From contig CM067085.1 in NCBI GenBank assembly GCA_034008185.1, forward strand, positions 76,682,275 through 76,746,274: a DNA stretch of 64,000 bases. The letters run 5' to 3'. A program made the translations under genes and the position numbers. Positions 46,644 to 58,911 of the stretch are shown in pieces; within the stretch, counting starts at the first letter, position 1; the number at the start of each line of letters is the position of its first letter. The notes under the pieces are model-generated. The model did no database searches. It had not been told where the DNA came from and saw only the letters and a list, made by a program, of their open reading frames with translations. This DNA is from Gorsachius magnificus. Taxonomy: Eukaryota; Chordata; Aves; Pelecaniformes; Ardeidae.

Positions 46644-49043
46644 CCTATGGAGCGCTGCTGCTCCTGGCAAGCCAAAATCTCGGTAAAGGCAAACATCTGG
46701 GGTGTTGTCACAGATGTGTGGTCTAGGAAACAAATGTCAGTTGTTCCACTAAGAGCTACAACAAAAATAAAGGATAATGAGGATGGTGGTTTTAAAGGGG
46801 TTAAGGAAAAAATAGCGATATATGTTGCTCCTCTTAATTTATTTCATCAAATACATACATTTGTCTAATTTGCCACAGGTTGGTTTAGTCTTAGGAGCAC
46901 TCGAGGTAAGGGCCTTTAAGAATAGGTAGGCACTTAGCATAGACATGTGTTTAAGCATTCTCCAGGACACCTGGACTCTGGAATACAGCCATTTTTTAAT
47001 CCCGTAATTGCTTGCGTTAGCATCTGTATCTTCCAAACTGCTGTCAGTCGTGACAAATGGCGCAGTTACCAGGTGGTTTATTCTGTACTGGTTTTGTCTG
47101 TAGAGAACGAGCTCTGGAGAACTGTTTTAGGAGGAAATGCTGCCTTACGCCGTCATTCGCTCGCGCTGCTCCCATGGCAGGAGAGCGTTCCTTCGTGCTC
47201 TGTTGTTGTTCGTCTCCCAACTTGGATAAGATAATAATTGGATAATAATTGTAACGCAAGTTTTCTGTAGAAAGCCTACAAACCTTGAAGTCCCCGTTGT
47301 ATGTTATTTGGAGAAATAGTTTTAATATTTGTTTCTCTCTCAGCTTGCATGAGCAATATCGCAGTACTCAAAATTGTGTTTTCTTACGGTAATTCCCGCA
47401 GGTAGGACTCTCCGCAGCTTCCAAATGATTTTGTCCCATTTGGCACGGGTAGATTTTGCTGCAGGAGCTTCTCAAACACGTGAAATAATGGAAAGTGTTG
47501 TTTGCTCATGTACCCAAAATTTCCTCAGTTCTGTCTCTAGATCCTGCCTTACTGCTTCTGACCTCTTGCATAGGGCGCGTGGCTGCGTCCCGAGCCTACG
47601 GATTCCCCTCTTCGGACACAAGTGAGTGCGCAGGTGTCCTTGCTACCTATGTGACATGGCGGGATGTGTTCCTATTACCATCGAAGTGACATAAAATTCA
47701 AATGCTTTGAATTTAACAAACACCCTTGGTCAAAATACTTAAACCATTTGCTGACCGGGGGTCACTGCGGTCTAGGCTGCTTCAGGCTGCTGCCGCCATT
47801 CAGTCTGCAGACCTTTGGAAGAGTTGCCTCTCTCTTTGCTTTCTCAGAAAGGAATTCTCTTATTCTTTGGGAGGAACCAAAATCATTGGGTTTATCCCTC
47901 TGCGTTTAGAGAAATGGTTTACAGTTAATCGTTCTATTCCTTTTTGGATGAGGCTTTCATTCAAATGAGGCTTTAGAAAATTCCCTGATGGCTCCCTTGA
48001 GCAGTATTTTTCACCAGTAAAGGTGAAAAGGAGGTAAGAGCTTATAAAAGGAGGTAGAGCTCCCACCATTTATTTTTTTTTCTAGGGGAGCAATCTCTTT
48101 TGCAGTACATTTGGGGGGTTACGCAAGGGAAAGCCTGAGCAGGACAGCTCCAAACCCCACTGCATGTTGGGGAGCGTTGTGGCCTCACACCGCGATAGCT
48201 CCGCGATATCAGCGGCCAGCGAAGGGAAGCGGTCAGGCCACCGTGCTGGGGTGCGTTGGTTGACGGGGTATGAGGCCACTGGTTTGCCTTCAGAAGCCAT
48301 GCGAGCTCGGGGACGACAAACTGAAGCATTTCAGAAATGGTTTCTAATCTTCTAACACAACGTACAGCGCAAGATTTGCAAATCATATTGCCCTAAGGTT
48401 GCACATTAAAAAAGGTTTAAAATACCGTTCAGATATATAGGGATTTTTGAAGCCAAATGAGGTGGCATAATTTAAGCATCTTATCCCGAGGCAGTTATGT
48501 GATTCTTAATTTGATAATGGCATACTGTACATACAGTGCATCTGGCAGCTACATAAAAAGAGAAGAAAACTTAGTTGTGTTCATAATAAAGCATTGACAT
48601 TAAATAAGTAAGCTCCCCGTGATGTTCTAATCATATAATTGGCATTTATTGAGGAACCTAATTCTCTGAGATGGCTTGATTGGATTCATTATCACCAGTG
48701 AGAGACTTCTTCATGCTTTTATCAGCCTTGACTCCAAATGCTAAACGGGAGAACGGATGTTAGAATTTGCTCCTAAATCAGCCTGCCCTGTAACTTCTTT
48801 TTTTTTTGGATTTGAAACATTTCTGACCTTAATTCCTGTCTTGAACTGTGTTTTGAAAGCCTGTTGCCCTCTGAAGTTATCTGTGTGTCAGCAGAACTAG
48901 ACGAGCTTTTTCTAACAGTTAAATTAATCTGAAGCTAGTTTATTTAAAGCACTGCCATTCTCCAAGCCTTTCAGGCTGGTTTGACTCTGGCTTGCTTTAC
49001 TGCCATGCATACTCACCCTGAGACAGCACTGAGCTCTCGATAC
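46644..49043. other. Unique DNA, with an AT-rich regulatory-looking block
   Basis: No gene found. A perfect 11-bp tandem pair (GATAATAATTG) lies at 47230-47251. The block 48360-48740 is AT-rich but not simple-repeat, with ATTA cores and GTACATACAGTGCATCTGG near 48528. 48080-48350 is CpG-richer, with frames up to 114 codons that look random. Confidence 0.5.
47230..47251. repeat. Tandem pair, 2 copies of 11 bp
   Basis: GATAATAATTG repeated exactly twice, head to tail. Confidence 0.85.
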
Positions 49044-49555
49044 CAGGTCCAGTTCTGGGCTCCCCAGTTCAAGAAAGATTAGGAACTCCTAGAGAGAGCT
49101 CAGAGGAGAGCAACAAGGATGATGGGGGGACTGGAGCATCTCCCCTACGAGGAAAGGCCGAGGGAGCTGGGCTTGTTCAGCCTGGAGAAGAGAAGGCTGA
49201 GAGGGGACCTCATCAACACCTACAAATATCTCAAGGGCAGGGGTCACCAGGATGGAGCCAGACTCTTCCCAGTGGTGCCCAGTGCCAGGCCAAGGAGCCG
49301 TGGGCACAAACTGAAGCACAAGAGGTTCCAGTTGAATGGGAGGAAGAACTTGTTGACTGTGAGGGTGCCCGAGCCCTGGCCCAGGCTGCCCAGGGGGGCT
49401 TGGGGTCTCCTTCTCTGGAGATCTTCAACCCCGCCTGGCCGCTGTCCTGTGCCCCCTGCTCTGGGTGAGCCTGCTTGGGCAGGGGGGTGGCACTGGGGGA
49501 GCTCCCGAGGGCCCTGCCAGCCCCTGCCACACTGGGATTCTGGGATTCTGTGATT
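49044..49555 (+). mobile_element. CR1 LINE 3' end, GGGATTCTG-type, young
   Basis: Begins CCAGGTCCAGTTCTGGGC (the VQFWAP codons) and runs through CTCCCCAGTTCAAGAAAGAT and ORF2's C-terminus to GGGATTCTGGGATTCTGTGA. It is closely similar to the copies at 17762, 37916 and 46013. One base is missing in AACCCCGCCTGG, where the 17.8-kb copy has AACCCCCGCCTGG. The copy is 5'-truncated. Confidence 0.95.
49119..49553 (+). pseudogene. CR1 ORF2 C-terminal fragment
   Basis: A 144-codon frame begins MMGGLEHLPYEERPRELGLF and continues with SLEKRRLRGDLINTYKYL and FPVVPSARP. After PRLPRGAWG it departs from the family frame because of small indels (LLLWRSSTP instead of the SPSLEIF region). It is an inactive remnant of the reverse transcriptase C-terminus. 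Confidence 0.87.
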
Positions 49556-50650
49556 TACCACTTCACGAATTGGTCAATGGCTTCTCAAGCCCTTAAAAAA
49601 TCTCACTGGCAGAATTTTACATTAAATGTTAGTAGGTAACAGGAAATTAGCAGTAAAAGCCTGCTGGTAGCCATGCAAAGAACAATGAAAATTAACACTT
49701 TGCTGTGGGCTAAGGAAGGCCGGCCAGTAGTTTGCTGTTAGTTCTTCCAGTCAGAGCATCTCTGTACTGCCAGCTGAATGTCTGTGTACCCTCTGGACTT
49801 GGAAGTAAGGAGTCATTCACCATTGGCAATGTCCCTGATAAACACCGGCTGCTTGATACCACTGCAGAATGGCCTTTGCCGGGCAGTTGTAGCTGATGAG
49901 CTGTGCTGCTTACTGTTGGAAAAGGAAAGGCAGCAGAGTCGTTTCTCGCTGGTGGTGGTGAGGTTTTGAAAGAGTCTGGCATTATTTTGGACAAAAGGAA
50001 CAATACACTCATAAAAAACTCTACCGAGTGGCTCCAGATAAACCATGAGTTGATCTTGGTGAACCCAACGTTCATCCTACCAGCATCAGCAGAAAGTTGA
50101 AGGAATCCTTGATTTGTTAACGGTGTGTTCCCAGTATCAAAGTCAGTAGAGGAAGGTGAAAGGGGAGATAACCCGGGTGTACACAAGCCTGAAAGAATCT
50201 CAGCCCAGGCCACACCGGGGCTACTGCTGTTACCAGAGGCCTGAGGCAGGGGACTTCTGTTGCTCCAGTTTTTCTCCGTTCAGGCTCAGCCTGTGTTTTG
50301 CGTGCTAGGAGGCACAGGGAGAAAGCCACGTGTCCCTGGCCATTGCAACTGGTGGTGAGGAAGACTGCAAACGCAGCAAAACATGGGATGAGCGTGCTGA
50401 GGGAGAGAGAAAATACACCCCCGGCAGAGCTGCCGACTCCCGAGGGTCAGTTATCGTTGGGTAACGTGTGTTATGCTCTCCTGGAGTCGTTTAGACAAGG
50501 GCTGTCTGCTTTCACTGGGTTTGTGCAATGCTTGGCATAACATGTCCACGTTCCGGGTTAGTCCTTGGGCAAGGACATAAAAAATTATATTATGAAAGAG
50601 GAGCTGTGGAAGTGCATGCCAGTAGTGTTTGGTTTCATGTGTGAAGCAAA
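49556..50650. other. Unique non-coding DNA with one 167-codon chance frame
   Basis: A minus-strand frame at 49710-50213 is the longest outside repeats in this part. It resembles nothing I recognise, and a frame of this length is expected about once by chance in 64 kb on six frames. No other feature was found. Confidence 0.5.
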
Positions 50651-50902
50651 GGTCTGAAGTTGCGCCAGGGCAGGTTTAGGTTGAACATTAGGAAAAATTT
50701 CTTTACAGAAAGGGTTGTCAGGCTCTGGAATGGGCTGCCCAGGGAGGTGGTCGAGTCCCCATCCCTGGAGGTATTTAAAAGAAGGAGAGATGAGGCGCTT
50801 AGGGCCAGGGTTTAGTGGTGGGATGGCAGGGTTAGGGGAACGGTTGGACTTGATGATCTTGAAGGGCTTTTCCAACCTAGACGGTTCTATGATTCTATGA
50901 TT
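50651..50902 (+). mobile_element. CR1 LINE 3' fragment
   Basis: Begins AAGTTGCGCCAGGGCAGG (the LKLRQGR codons), then TTCTTTACAGAAAGGGTTG and GTCGAGTCCCCATCCCTGG, ending GGTTCTATGATTCTATGA. It includes the last ~60 codons of ORF2 plus the 3' UTR and is well preserved. Confidence 0.95.
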
Positions 50903-51913
50903 TCTATACCTTATAAAATAAATTTCTTCTGTGAATATGAGATCCTAGTATTGCTAAATAATAAGAAAAAATCAAAATACTTAAAAGCATTCACCTTTAT
51001 GTCTCAGTGCTTGAGCAGAAGATGTCCCCAGCGTTGTGGATCACATTCCTCTCCTGACTTTTTTTCTTCCCTTCTTATAAAAGAAAAAAACTAGGAGCGA
51101 AATTCCCATGGTGGCAACTTCATTTAGTCCGTTCCGATGCGTTTCTTTATCCCCCACTGAACTCAAGTAGGAATAAGCAGACGTGGTGGCCAATTTGCTC
51201 GCGCTCACTGCGAAGGGGGCGCTTGCGCTGCGTCCTTGCCCGTGTTTGCGTGACTCCCTGGCAGATTCCACACCTTCTGTTACTGAACGGTTCTGTGTTC
51301 TGCACCTTGGTCATAAACCACGTCGCAACCCGCCGAGGTTCGGTGGAAGCCTCAGACAGAGGTTGCAAACCAGAGCCTTTAAGGCAAACTGTCGCTAAGC
51401 ATCCTACCGGTAGGGCGGCCGATCCGTGTCTTCTTAGGATGCCAGAACTGGAGCCGCTTTCTGAGGCGGTTCTGTATCCCAAACTGCTGCTCTTTATGGT
51501 GATGTTTGCTAGTGAGACAGCAGTGTTTTTCCTAAGGAAACTGGTTGGGTGAATCGGTTGGGTTAAGCTTACGAAAGCATTCTGACAGTGTGGTCCTTGA
51601 GGAGTCCTAGTGTCCTCCTCATGTTCGGAGGCTTAAAATTCATCCTGTGTGCCAGCGATAGGTGCCTCTCACCATTTCTGTAAAGAGCGTCTGAACTTGG
51701 CCGGGTTTTGGGTGTTTAAAAATACGGGAGTACTCACCAGACTGGGAGGAACAATCGGATTTAAAAACTGGATACTATGGATGTTCTTTGCACTGGGGAC
51801 GTTCCAACACTGAGCAGGACTTCCCTTGCCATTAGACCTCACGCTTGGTGAGAAATGTCTGGGGCCTGAGCTCCCGATCTGTGAGCACAGGGATGTATTT
51901 CCCTTGGTTTCGC

Positions 51914-51945
<32 letters not shown>
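51914..51945. repeat. (ATG)n microsatellite, about 10.7 units
   Basis: A perfect run of ATG units over 32 bp in unique DNA. It encodes the poly-Met and poly-Ile stretches seen in chance frames. Confidence 0.95.
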
Positions 51946-54900
51946 AGCAGCTTCCAGGCTCCAGAGGAGAAAGGGTATTGGTGCGTTTGCTGAGGAGATG
52001 AGGCATGATGTCCCGGGAGAAGGAGAGCTGTGGGAGAGGCTGGGGTGTTGTTTGCCGGGAGGGCTGATGGCAGTGTTGGGATGGAGCAGGGCTGGGAATG
52101 GGAGCTGAGGGAAGGGGAGGCTACCAGGCAGCAGCAACGGGGATGTTACCACGGAGGGGTTGCTCTCTTACTGAGACCTCTTCGTAAGGTGTCTATGCAA
52201 GGACGCTGATCCCGGTTTCATTCCCAGCCTTGATGCACCTAATTTCTAACAGTTTATCACTGTAACCTCAATAATTATCTTTTAATTGGAAAGTGATGTA
52301 ATGTGGGCCAATACATACATGAATGCTATATATGAATTTCTGGAAGTAATATTCTGAAGCAAATGAACATCAGTGTTGTTCTCTTGAAAGACAATTTGTG
52401 TATCTAGAGATTTTCTTACAGTGTCCCTGTCTGGAGATTGAACCCAAGGGTTTAAGGTATTAATTAATTTGACTCCACCTATTTAATTAGAAGGTAGCCA
52501 GGTACCTGCCTCCTGTTCCTGCCGGAGCTTGGCTGTTATTCTTGATTAAAGTCTGTCATTCAGAAATCACTTCTGTGCGCAGAGTTGCTGTGTCAGGGCT
52601 GGGGGTGTTTTGGGACTCGGTCCTCCCAGAGCAGCTACATCTCAATGCACACTGTCTCATTCCCCTTCTTCTCAGGGGCGTTGCTTCTCACAAATCCATG
52701 TTTCTGAGAAAAGCAGCATAGTTTTGGCTGCTGGCGTTCGACTGATGGAGCTGCAGTGCCAGCATAAGGTCCTTGTTCAGGCTTGTTTGTGGAGGTGGTG
52801 GGATGGAGGCACTGGTGAAGTCACCACTGTGCTGGGGTCGATAGAAATTTAGCATTCACTTCGGCAGGAGCTGGGTTTTGCTCGGCAGGGCCAGGAGCCC
52901 TGAGCTTTTCCTGCAGGGGACAGACGCCAGCAATTGGCTTTTGCCTGCTGGCAGGGACTGGGGATAAGACGAACATTCAGAGGCTCTGCCCCGTCATTTG
53001 GTACCATCCCCCATCGGCCAGCACGCTCGCCTGTTTGCAAACACTTCTTGAACCCGTAGGTTTTATAATCTTAGGAAGTAATTTGAATATCGAGAAGTTG
53101 GAGCTGGAGTCTTGCGTGATAACCTGTTCTTTACCAGAGCTTCCCATGTCAAACCTGGTTGTATTGGTGATTGCGCTTCAGATTCCTCTTTGTGAAATAG
53201 CTGGGCTGGTGGTCAACGGCAGAAACCAGGAGGCAAGGCACGAGTGATATTCCCTCGGCTCCTCTCCGGCAAAGAGCGTTGTGGGCACAAATGCAACTCC
53301 TTTGCATCTGTTTGTGAACTTAGATAGTGGAGATTCAGTCCACCCAAAAGGTTAGGGAGTTTCTAAATGGCTTTGCTATGTCTTTTGCCTTAGAATGTGT
53401 GCTTTGAGAGATTAAGGTAAGATTATTTTAGATTAAATACCCAAATACACAGGTTCCATTACCTGGTACGCATGGGTACCCAGTCGATTCTGCCATTGTA
53501 GCAGAAGTTGTAGGTGAAGTCTCTATAAAAAGTATTTGAAAAGAAATAAAACCTATCCAATAAAGACTTGGTATCATTCTGTCCAAAACACATGGAACCA
53601 TTTCATAAAGCACAGGAAGGAAATTCCCAATTTGGGCAGGCTGGGAGCAAAAATATTGCTGATTTCACCTACATCTGTGAGTAATTTGGACCAGTATCCG
53701 TCCAGTGAAACCAGTGGCTGTGCCGCACCGGTCTCAGGGGTGATCGCTTCAGGCTCCACCTCCACACTGGTGGAGGATGGGTCGCTCCTTGGCCCGGAGC
53801 TGGGTAAGCCTCCGGTGGAGGGGGATCTGCTCCCTTTCCGTGTCCGCTGGGCCCTCAAAGGGAACCGCCTGGGGTGGGGGTGACCGCCCTGTCCAACCGC
53901 AGGCGCTTGGTCTGCACTAAAGCACAGATACAGCAGAGTCCGCCTGTGTAAGGGTAACGCGCCCCACGGAGGCTGCCGGCAGTCCTAGGGTGCCTTCTCC
54001 TGTCCGCCTGCCAAGGAGAAGGAAAGGGGAGACTACAGAAGCTTAAAAGAGCAGCTGATGCTTTTCCCTTCAGGAAGAACGCTGCTATTTTCTTCATATT
54101 AAGTGTTCCTTTTGTTGTTCGGGGTGTGGTGTCTTCTTTCTTTGGTGTTGGTTTTTTTTTTTTAAATAATCCCTCAAATTATTTTAATGGAAACATCTTG
54201 AGAGGTAAAATATTTACGTTGATTCCTCACTGTTGTGGTTTTTTTTTTGTGGCCGGGCAGCATGGATAGACGACTGCAACTACTGACGTCACACAAAATG
54301 CCAGGAGCAAACATTTTTCTCACCTTTCCTTTCTTTCAGTTTTCTTGTTTCAAATTCTCGTGATTACAGATTCTCAAGACGCTGAACGTTGATTCGCATC
54401 TGATTGCTAGAGTATAGTTTATAGAAATCAAAGCCGGGCAGACCTGCCGTGGTTTGCAGTGAAATCCTGACTTTACAATCCCGACGCGCGTGGGAGGGGG
54501 TCGTAGTTTGGATTTGATGTTATTCAGGAACATTCTGCTTCAGATTTAAAAAAGAAACAAATTTTATGCCTTCTGAGTAAAGTATGGTAGAATATAAGAG
54601 AGCATTCGGTTAAAAGGAATACAAATGCCCCAAATAAGTGTAAGAATTCACCCTTTTCTTTTTGGAGTTGTGATTATATGCTCCCTGGGAGCTCATTCAT
54701 TAAAATAGTAATAGCCATCATTTACTCTCTTTGCACAGCGAGAGCAAAGTGACCGTACAAAAAGGAGCTGCCAGAGCGATAATCCAGCTGTTTCTTGCTG
54801 CTGTTACCTTTAGCATTGCAAAATTCATAGCTACATTAAGCAGCAGGAAAATATTTATAAAGAGAGGATTGCAGCGTGGGGATAGAGGGAAGCATGGGTA

Positions 54901-55029
54901 GGACCAGAAATGAGCCATTTCGTAAGGCCAGGGGAAAGGAGAGCATCCTAATAAAGCAAAAAAGTCTTTGGAAAAGATCTCAGCATAGTTCAAAAAAATA
55001 TGATTTTTGTGCCATGGCTAGCGCTTGCT

Positions 55030-55240
55030 TTTGTCCTGGATGGCCCCAGGAGCCGTCGGGGCTGGTGCTGGCCGGGGCGGGTCGGGGCTCGCTGTCCCGT
55101 GCCCGGTGGCCTCGTGCCCGTGGCCTCCCCGGCTGCGGCTCTGCGGTGCTGGGGAAGGGCTGGCAGCCCCGGGGTGCAGGGGCATCCCCGCTCCAGGGGT
55201 CCGCGGGCAGACGGGAACGGCTCACCCACTGCAGGAGAAT
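55030..55240. other. CpG-rich patch
   Basis: High G+C with many CpGs (GGCCGGGGCGGGTCGGGG, GCCCGTGGCC, CCCCGGCTGCGG) next to AT-rich DNA. Resembles a small CpG island, but no promoter or exon structure is evident. Confidence 0.4.
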
Positions 55241-57059
55241 TAAAACCAAGAACGCGACGCTCAGATTTAAAAACTGGCGTGAGCGGAATTGAACAGTTCG
55301 GGTGGAGGACGGGGAGCAGGAAGGGTATTGGATTAGATGGGGGGAAGGCACATTGCTACGTGGAATAGGAGTCGGGCTTTTTCCCCGCCAAAAAACTGCT
55401 TTTGACTTAAACTTGATTTAGAAATTTGAGGAGCTGTTGGCCAGTCAGGAAACTGAAGTCCTTCCTAGGACGGTGGGGAGGTTGGGAAACGGTGTGGGAC
55501 CTGAAGGTGAGGAACGTCCCTCAAGAAAGGGAAGCAGCTGAGCCTCCGGAGAGGAAACGTGGCCGTGCCCAGGGCGGCGCGGGGTCGTCGCTCAGGATCG
55601 GTGCCTGCAGGGGTGCAGGAGGAGGGGAGGGAAATGGAGCAGACCCTCAGCCTGGGGAAACCTCATGGTTCTTTTTCACAGGCAAGAAACGTAGCCCGTT
55701 AATACAAAAAAAGAAAATAAATTATGGGGAAGGACCCTCCCCATATCCGTGTTTCTGAAAATTTGTCTCTTCTAGAAAAAAACCTGGGTGACGAGCAGAG
55801 AGCGCGGCGGTTCCTGGGCTTTTTCAAAACCAGCCTCCTGGTTAATCCGTATATACCGTGTGCTGTATGTAAAAAGTTGATCTTTTTAAATTTAAGCTGT
55901 TATTTTTCTAACTATCTGACAACCCACATAAATTCACCACTGCTTTTATGGTGCTTTTCCATTATTTTTTGTTGCTTGCTAATTACTTTTCTTGCCCAAT
56001 TTCATTTGCAGTTTGAATAAATAAACTGTTTGGTTCTGCCTTCAGGTTATTGTAGGAATAGTCAATATGCAGCTATAATAAAATCATAAATTTCTTTGAA
56101 CAGGCAATTTCGAACGTACCCTTCCACAGGGTTTGAAAGTTCTGTTATTGTAGAGGCAACTTGCTTAGGAGCTGCAAAGTTTCCATGCTCATTTCCGAAG
56201 TTTGGAAGGAGTTGGAATAAAACCCCGCGCAGCTCTGTACACGGCACGAGGAGTTGAGATCTTTGCGGGGCGACTTAGCCGAAAAGGACTCTCGCCTCCT
56301 GGAATGTAGAACACTGAGCATTTTTTCCCCCTTTTTATCTAAATTCAGGGAAGTTTTTGCCTTGATCAGTTTGCTGGGAGCAATCGGACTGCGTGTTCAC
56401 TGCGTAACGGCCAAGATTCCACCATTTTTACCCTGGGTAAAATTTTGTAAAATAAATACTCGCATCCTTTTCCATGTTGCTGCTTTTTAAAGCGCTACTT
56501 TAGCTGATGATCGAAAATGTCATTATTCCCCCCACCCCTCCCCCAATCACATGAGATTATCTTTATTACTCGGATGGAATTTGTCTCCAGGCCTGCTTAA
56601 ATATCTGTAAAGAATGGGAAAATCACTGACTCCCGGTAAAATACCTCAGAAATTGCACGGTAACGTGAAGGACGGGCGGATTCTTGAGCAGCAGGGCTCA
56701 TTTTCCCACTCCTGGCAGCGCGGCTGCGAAGCTGCGTCCTGCTGGGTACGGGGGCAGGACCCCCGGCGCTGCCACACCAACTCTACCTTCTTATTTATTC
56801 TGTTCCCAATGCATAAAATAACTTTTGTTTTCTACACGGGTTCAGTTACCTGGCAGCTAAGCTGCTCTCCTGGGCTGGTTTGTGGCATTGGTAGTTAGGG
56901 CTGGCTGCCCCTTCCCGTGCGTTCTGGTGACCGCTGACCCGAGTGGTCTGGGTCTGGTGGGCTTTGCTCCCGCTGCCCCGTGGACTGATCTTGGAGCACG
57001 CGTCTCCCGTTTTCTCAAAGGCTTCCTTCCCTCTCCGTGCCCCTCAGGGCTTCGTAATT

Positions 57060-57660
57060 AGATCGTAGGAAAGAAAATGGCAGCTCCAAGTAGCTTTGCG
57101 TGTATCAGCTTGCAAATAATACGGCATTGCTTTCATTTTGTCTAGCATTTATATCAACGCAAATGCATTTGCATTTGTACCACAAAGCAGCGGGCATAGA
57201 TTAGCCATGATTTCCTAGATCAAAGCACCAAGAGGGATCATTACCAGCGCTATAAATGCTAAAAATTACTTAGGTATATATCTAAATAGTCACCGAGATA
57301 ATTGCTTTTTAGCTGCTACACAGCTATTTAATATTCTTCAGAGGTCAGCTGCCGAAGCCATATGTGTTGCTGCGTCGTGCAAAGGCGGTTAGTAGGAGCC
57401 GTGAATAACAGCGATGTATGAAAGCCCCGACAATATAGAATTGTTAATAGGCGCCTGGTGGCTACTGCCTCACGAATAAAAATTAGGATGTCTCATGAAG
57501 AGCAATACACATCTGGTTGATGTTCCGCGGCTGTAACATGACCTTGATCTCTGGACGAGAAAAAAGATCGCGGTGGCAAAGAAATTAATTCAGCTCGGTT
57601 AGCTGTTATTAGTGGCAACGGGTTAGGCGATTTGTCAGGCCACGGCCGAGTTTGATGGGT
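57060..57660. promoter_or_regulatory. Candidate conserved regulatory element
   Basis: Repeat-free, AT-rich yet complex sequence with several homeodomain-like ATTA cores (for example GAAATTAATTCAGC near 57580). It holds a 14-bp perfect palindrome GCAAATGCATTTGC (57159-57172) overlapping a consensus octamer ATTTGCAT (57167-57174), the POU/OCT binding motif. This texture is typical of developmental enhancers in gene deserts. Function is inferred only from motifs; conservation was not tested. Confidence 0.25.
57159..57172. repeat. 14-bp perfect palindrome with octamer motif
   Basis: GCAAATGCATTTGC equals its own reverse complement. The right half extends into ATTTGCAT (57167-57174), a perfect octamer, while the left side gives ACGCAAAT, one base from the reverse octamer. 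Two POU sites in this overlap could bind a dimer. Confidence 0.7.
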
Positions 57661-58872
57661 AAAAACTCCTTTCTCCCTCCTCTTTCCCCAAAATAGCAGA
57701 GGGCTATAGGCTCTTTAGCTGTGACGTCTAGGGGAGATTTGTGATCATTGTTGTGTGCTGCTGTGCAATGTATAAACTTTGGGAATCAGCCAAGTACGTG
57801 CTTGCATACGTGCCATAAGTAAAATACGTTGGCAAACACTGAATTGATGGGTGTTTAATGGGCTCGGGGGGGGGCGGTGTTTTGAGGTCGGGGTCACATC
57901 TAGGCTTTGTATTCAGCCAGAAAAATTCCTTTTTGTCTCCTTGTTTCCAGGCAAACGCTTCAGCGCGTGTTCCCGTTACGCCAGCAGAAGGTGTGTTGGG
58001 TACCCAGCCTCCTACCGCGCGGTGGGCCACGACGCCTCAAGGTTGAGCGCCTGAACCTGTTGCGAACCCAATGAATGGTGCTGCGGGCCGCGGTACCGTA
58101 CCAGCCCTGGACCTGAGCGTGCCGACGTTCTCTGCGCTGCTGCCCCGTGCCGAAGGGAGGTACGATGATGTCTGTCAGCCTCTTAGGCCTCTGCAAGGTC
58201 AGAGGGGGAAGGTGAGCAGCCCACAGCACGCTTGTAGATTTTAGACGTAAATGACTTCGCTGCCGCTATTGCCTTCCGCATCCAGAGGCTGCAAATCCCT
58301 GTGGTTTTCCATATGATGGCAATACGTAGCCTTTATCCCAGCCACTGTGTGTCAATGTGTATCATGGCTGGTTTTCCATTAAGGGAACACCGAGGCGTTG
58401 GAGGATGCGGCTGGTTTTCTGCCTTCACATTCTCTTTTCTGGTGTGCAGTTGGGTTTGGCTGCAAAAGCTGCAGTTCTGTGCTTAAGCCTTATGACACAC
58501 AGGATGTTCCAGGCCCCCAAACAGCGTTCTTCTTCCCTTCTTTCCAGATAGCAATTTTAAAATAAAAGAAACCACCAAGGAGAAACCAAAATCACAGGCA
58601 AAGAAGTGGTCACGCTTTGTTTCCGTGCCATGGAGCACTGTGCCACTGGTCTGCCTGGGGATTAGAAAGTATCCAAAGTGCAGACGAAGGACGCAGAATG
58701 GGAAGAATGTGCAGAAGGGCCAGGTTTCTGGAATACAGTGGCTGTTAGGATGGGGAGGTCGCTCAGGTGCCTAAGGGCTCTAGCAAGCCAGCTCTGGTCC
58801 GTGCGGTTGGGGCGGATAAAGAAGTTACAGCCCTCGCTGGTCTGTCCTTGCCCTCTCACGTCCCTTATATAC

Positions 58873-58911
58873 ATAAATATATATATGTGTGTGTGTGTGT
58901 GTGTGCGTGTG
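58873..58911. repeat. TA/TG dinucleotide microsatellite
   Basis: A short TA-rich run passes into about ten TG units, then CGTGTG. Typical compound microsatellite. Confidence 0.92.

Noticed and set aside
45946..46686. Longest frame in the window, 246 codons on the plus strand
   Set aside because: It lies antisense across two nested CR1 elements. It has no protein resemblance and owes its length to GC-rich CR1 sequence.
49710..50213. 167-codon minus-strand frame in unique DNA
   Set aside because: A frame of this length is expected about once by chance in 64 kb on six frames, and no known domain is visible.
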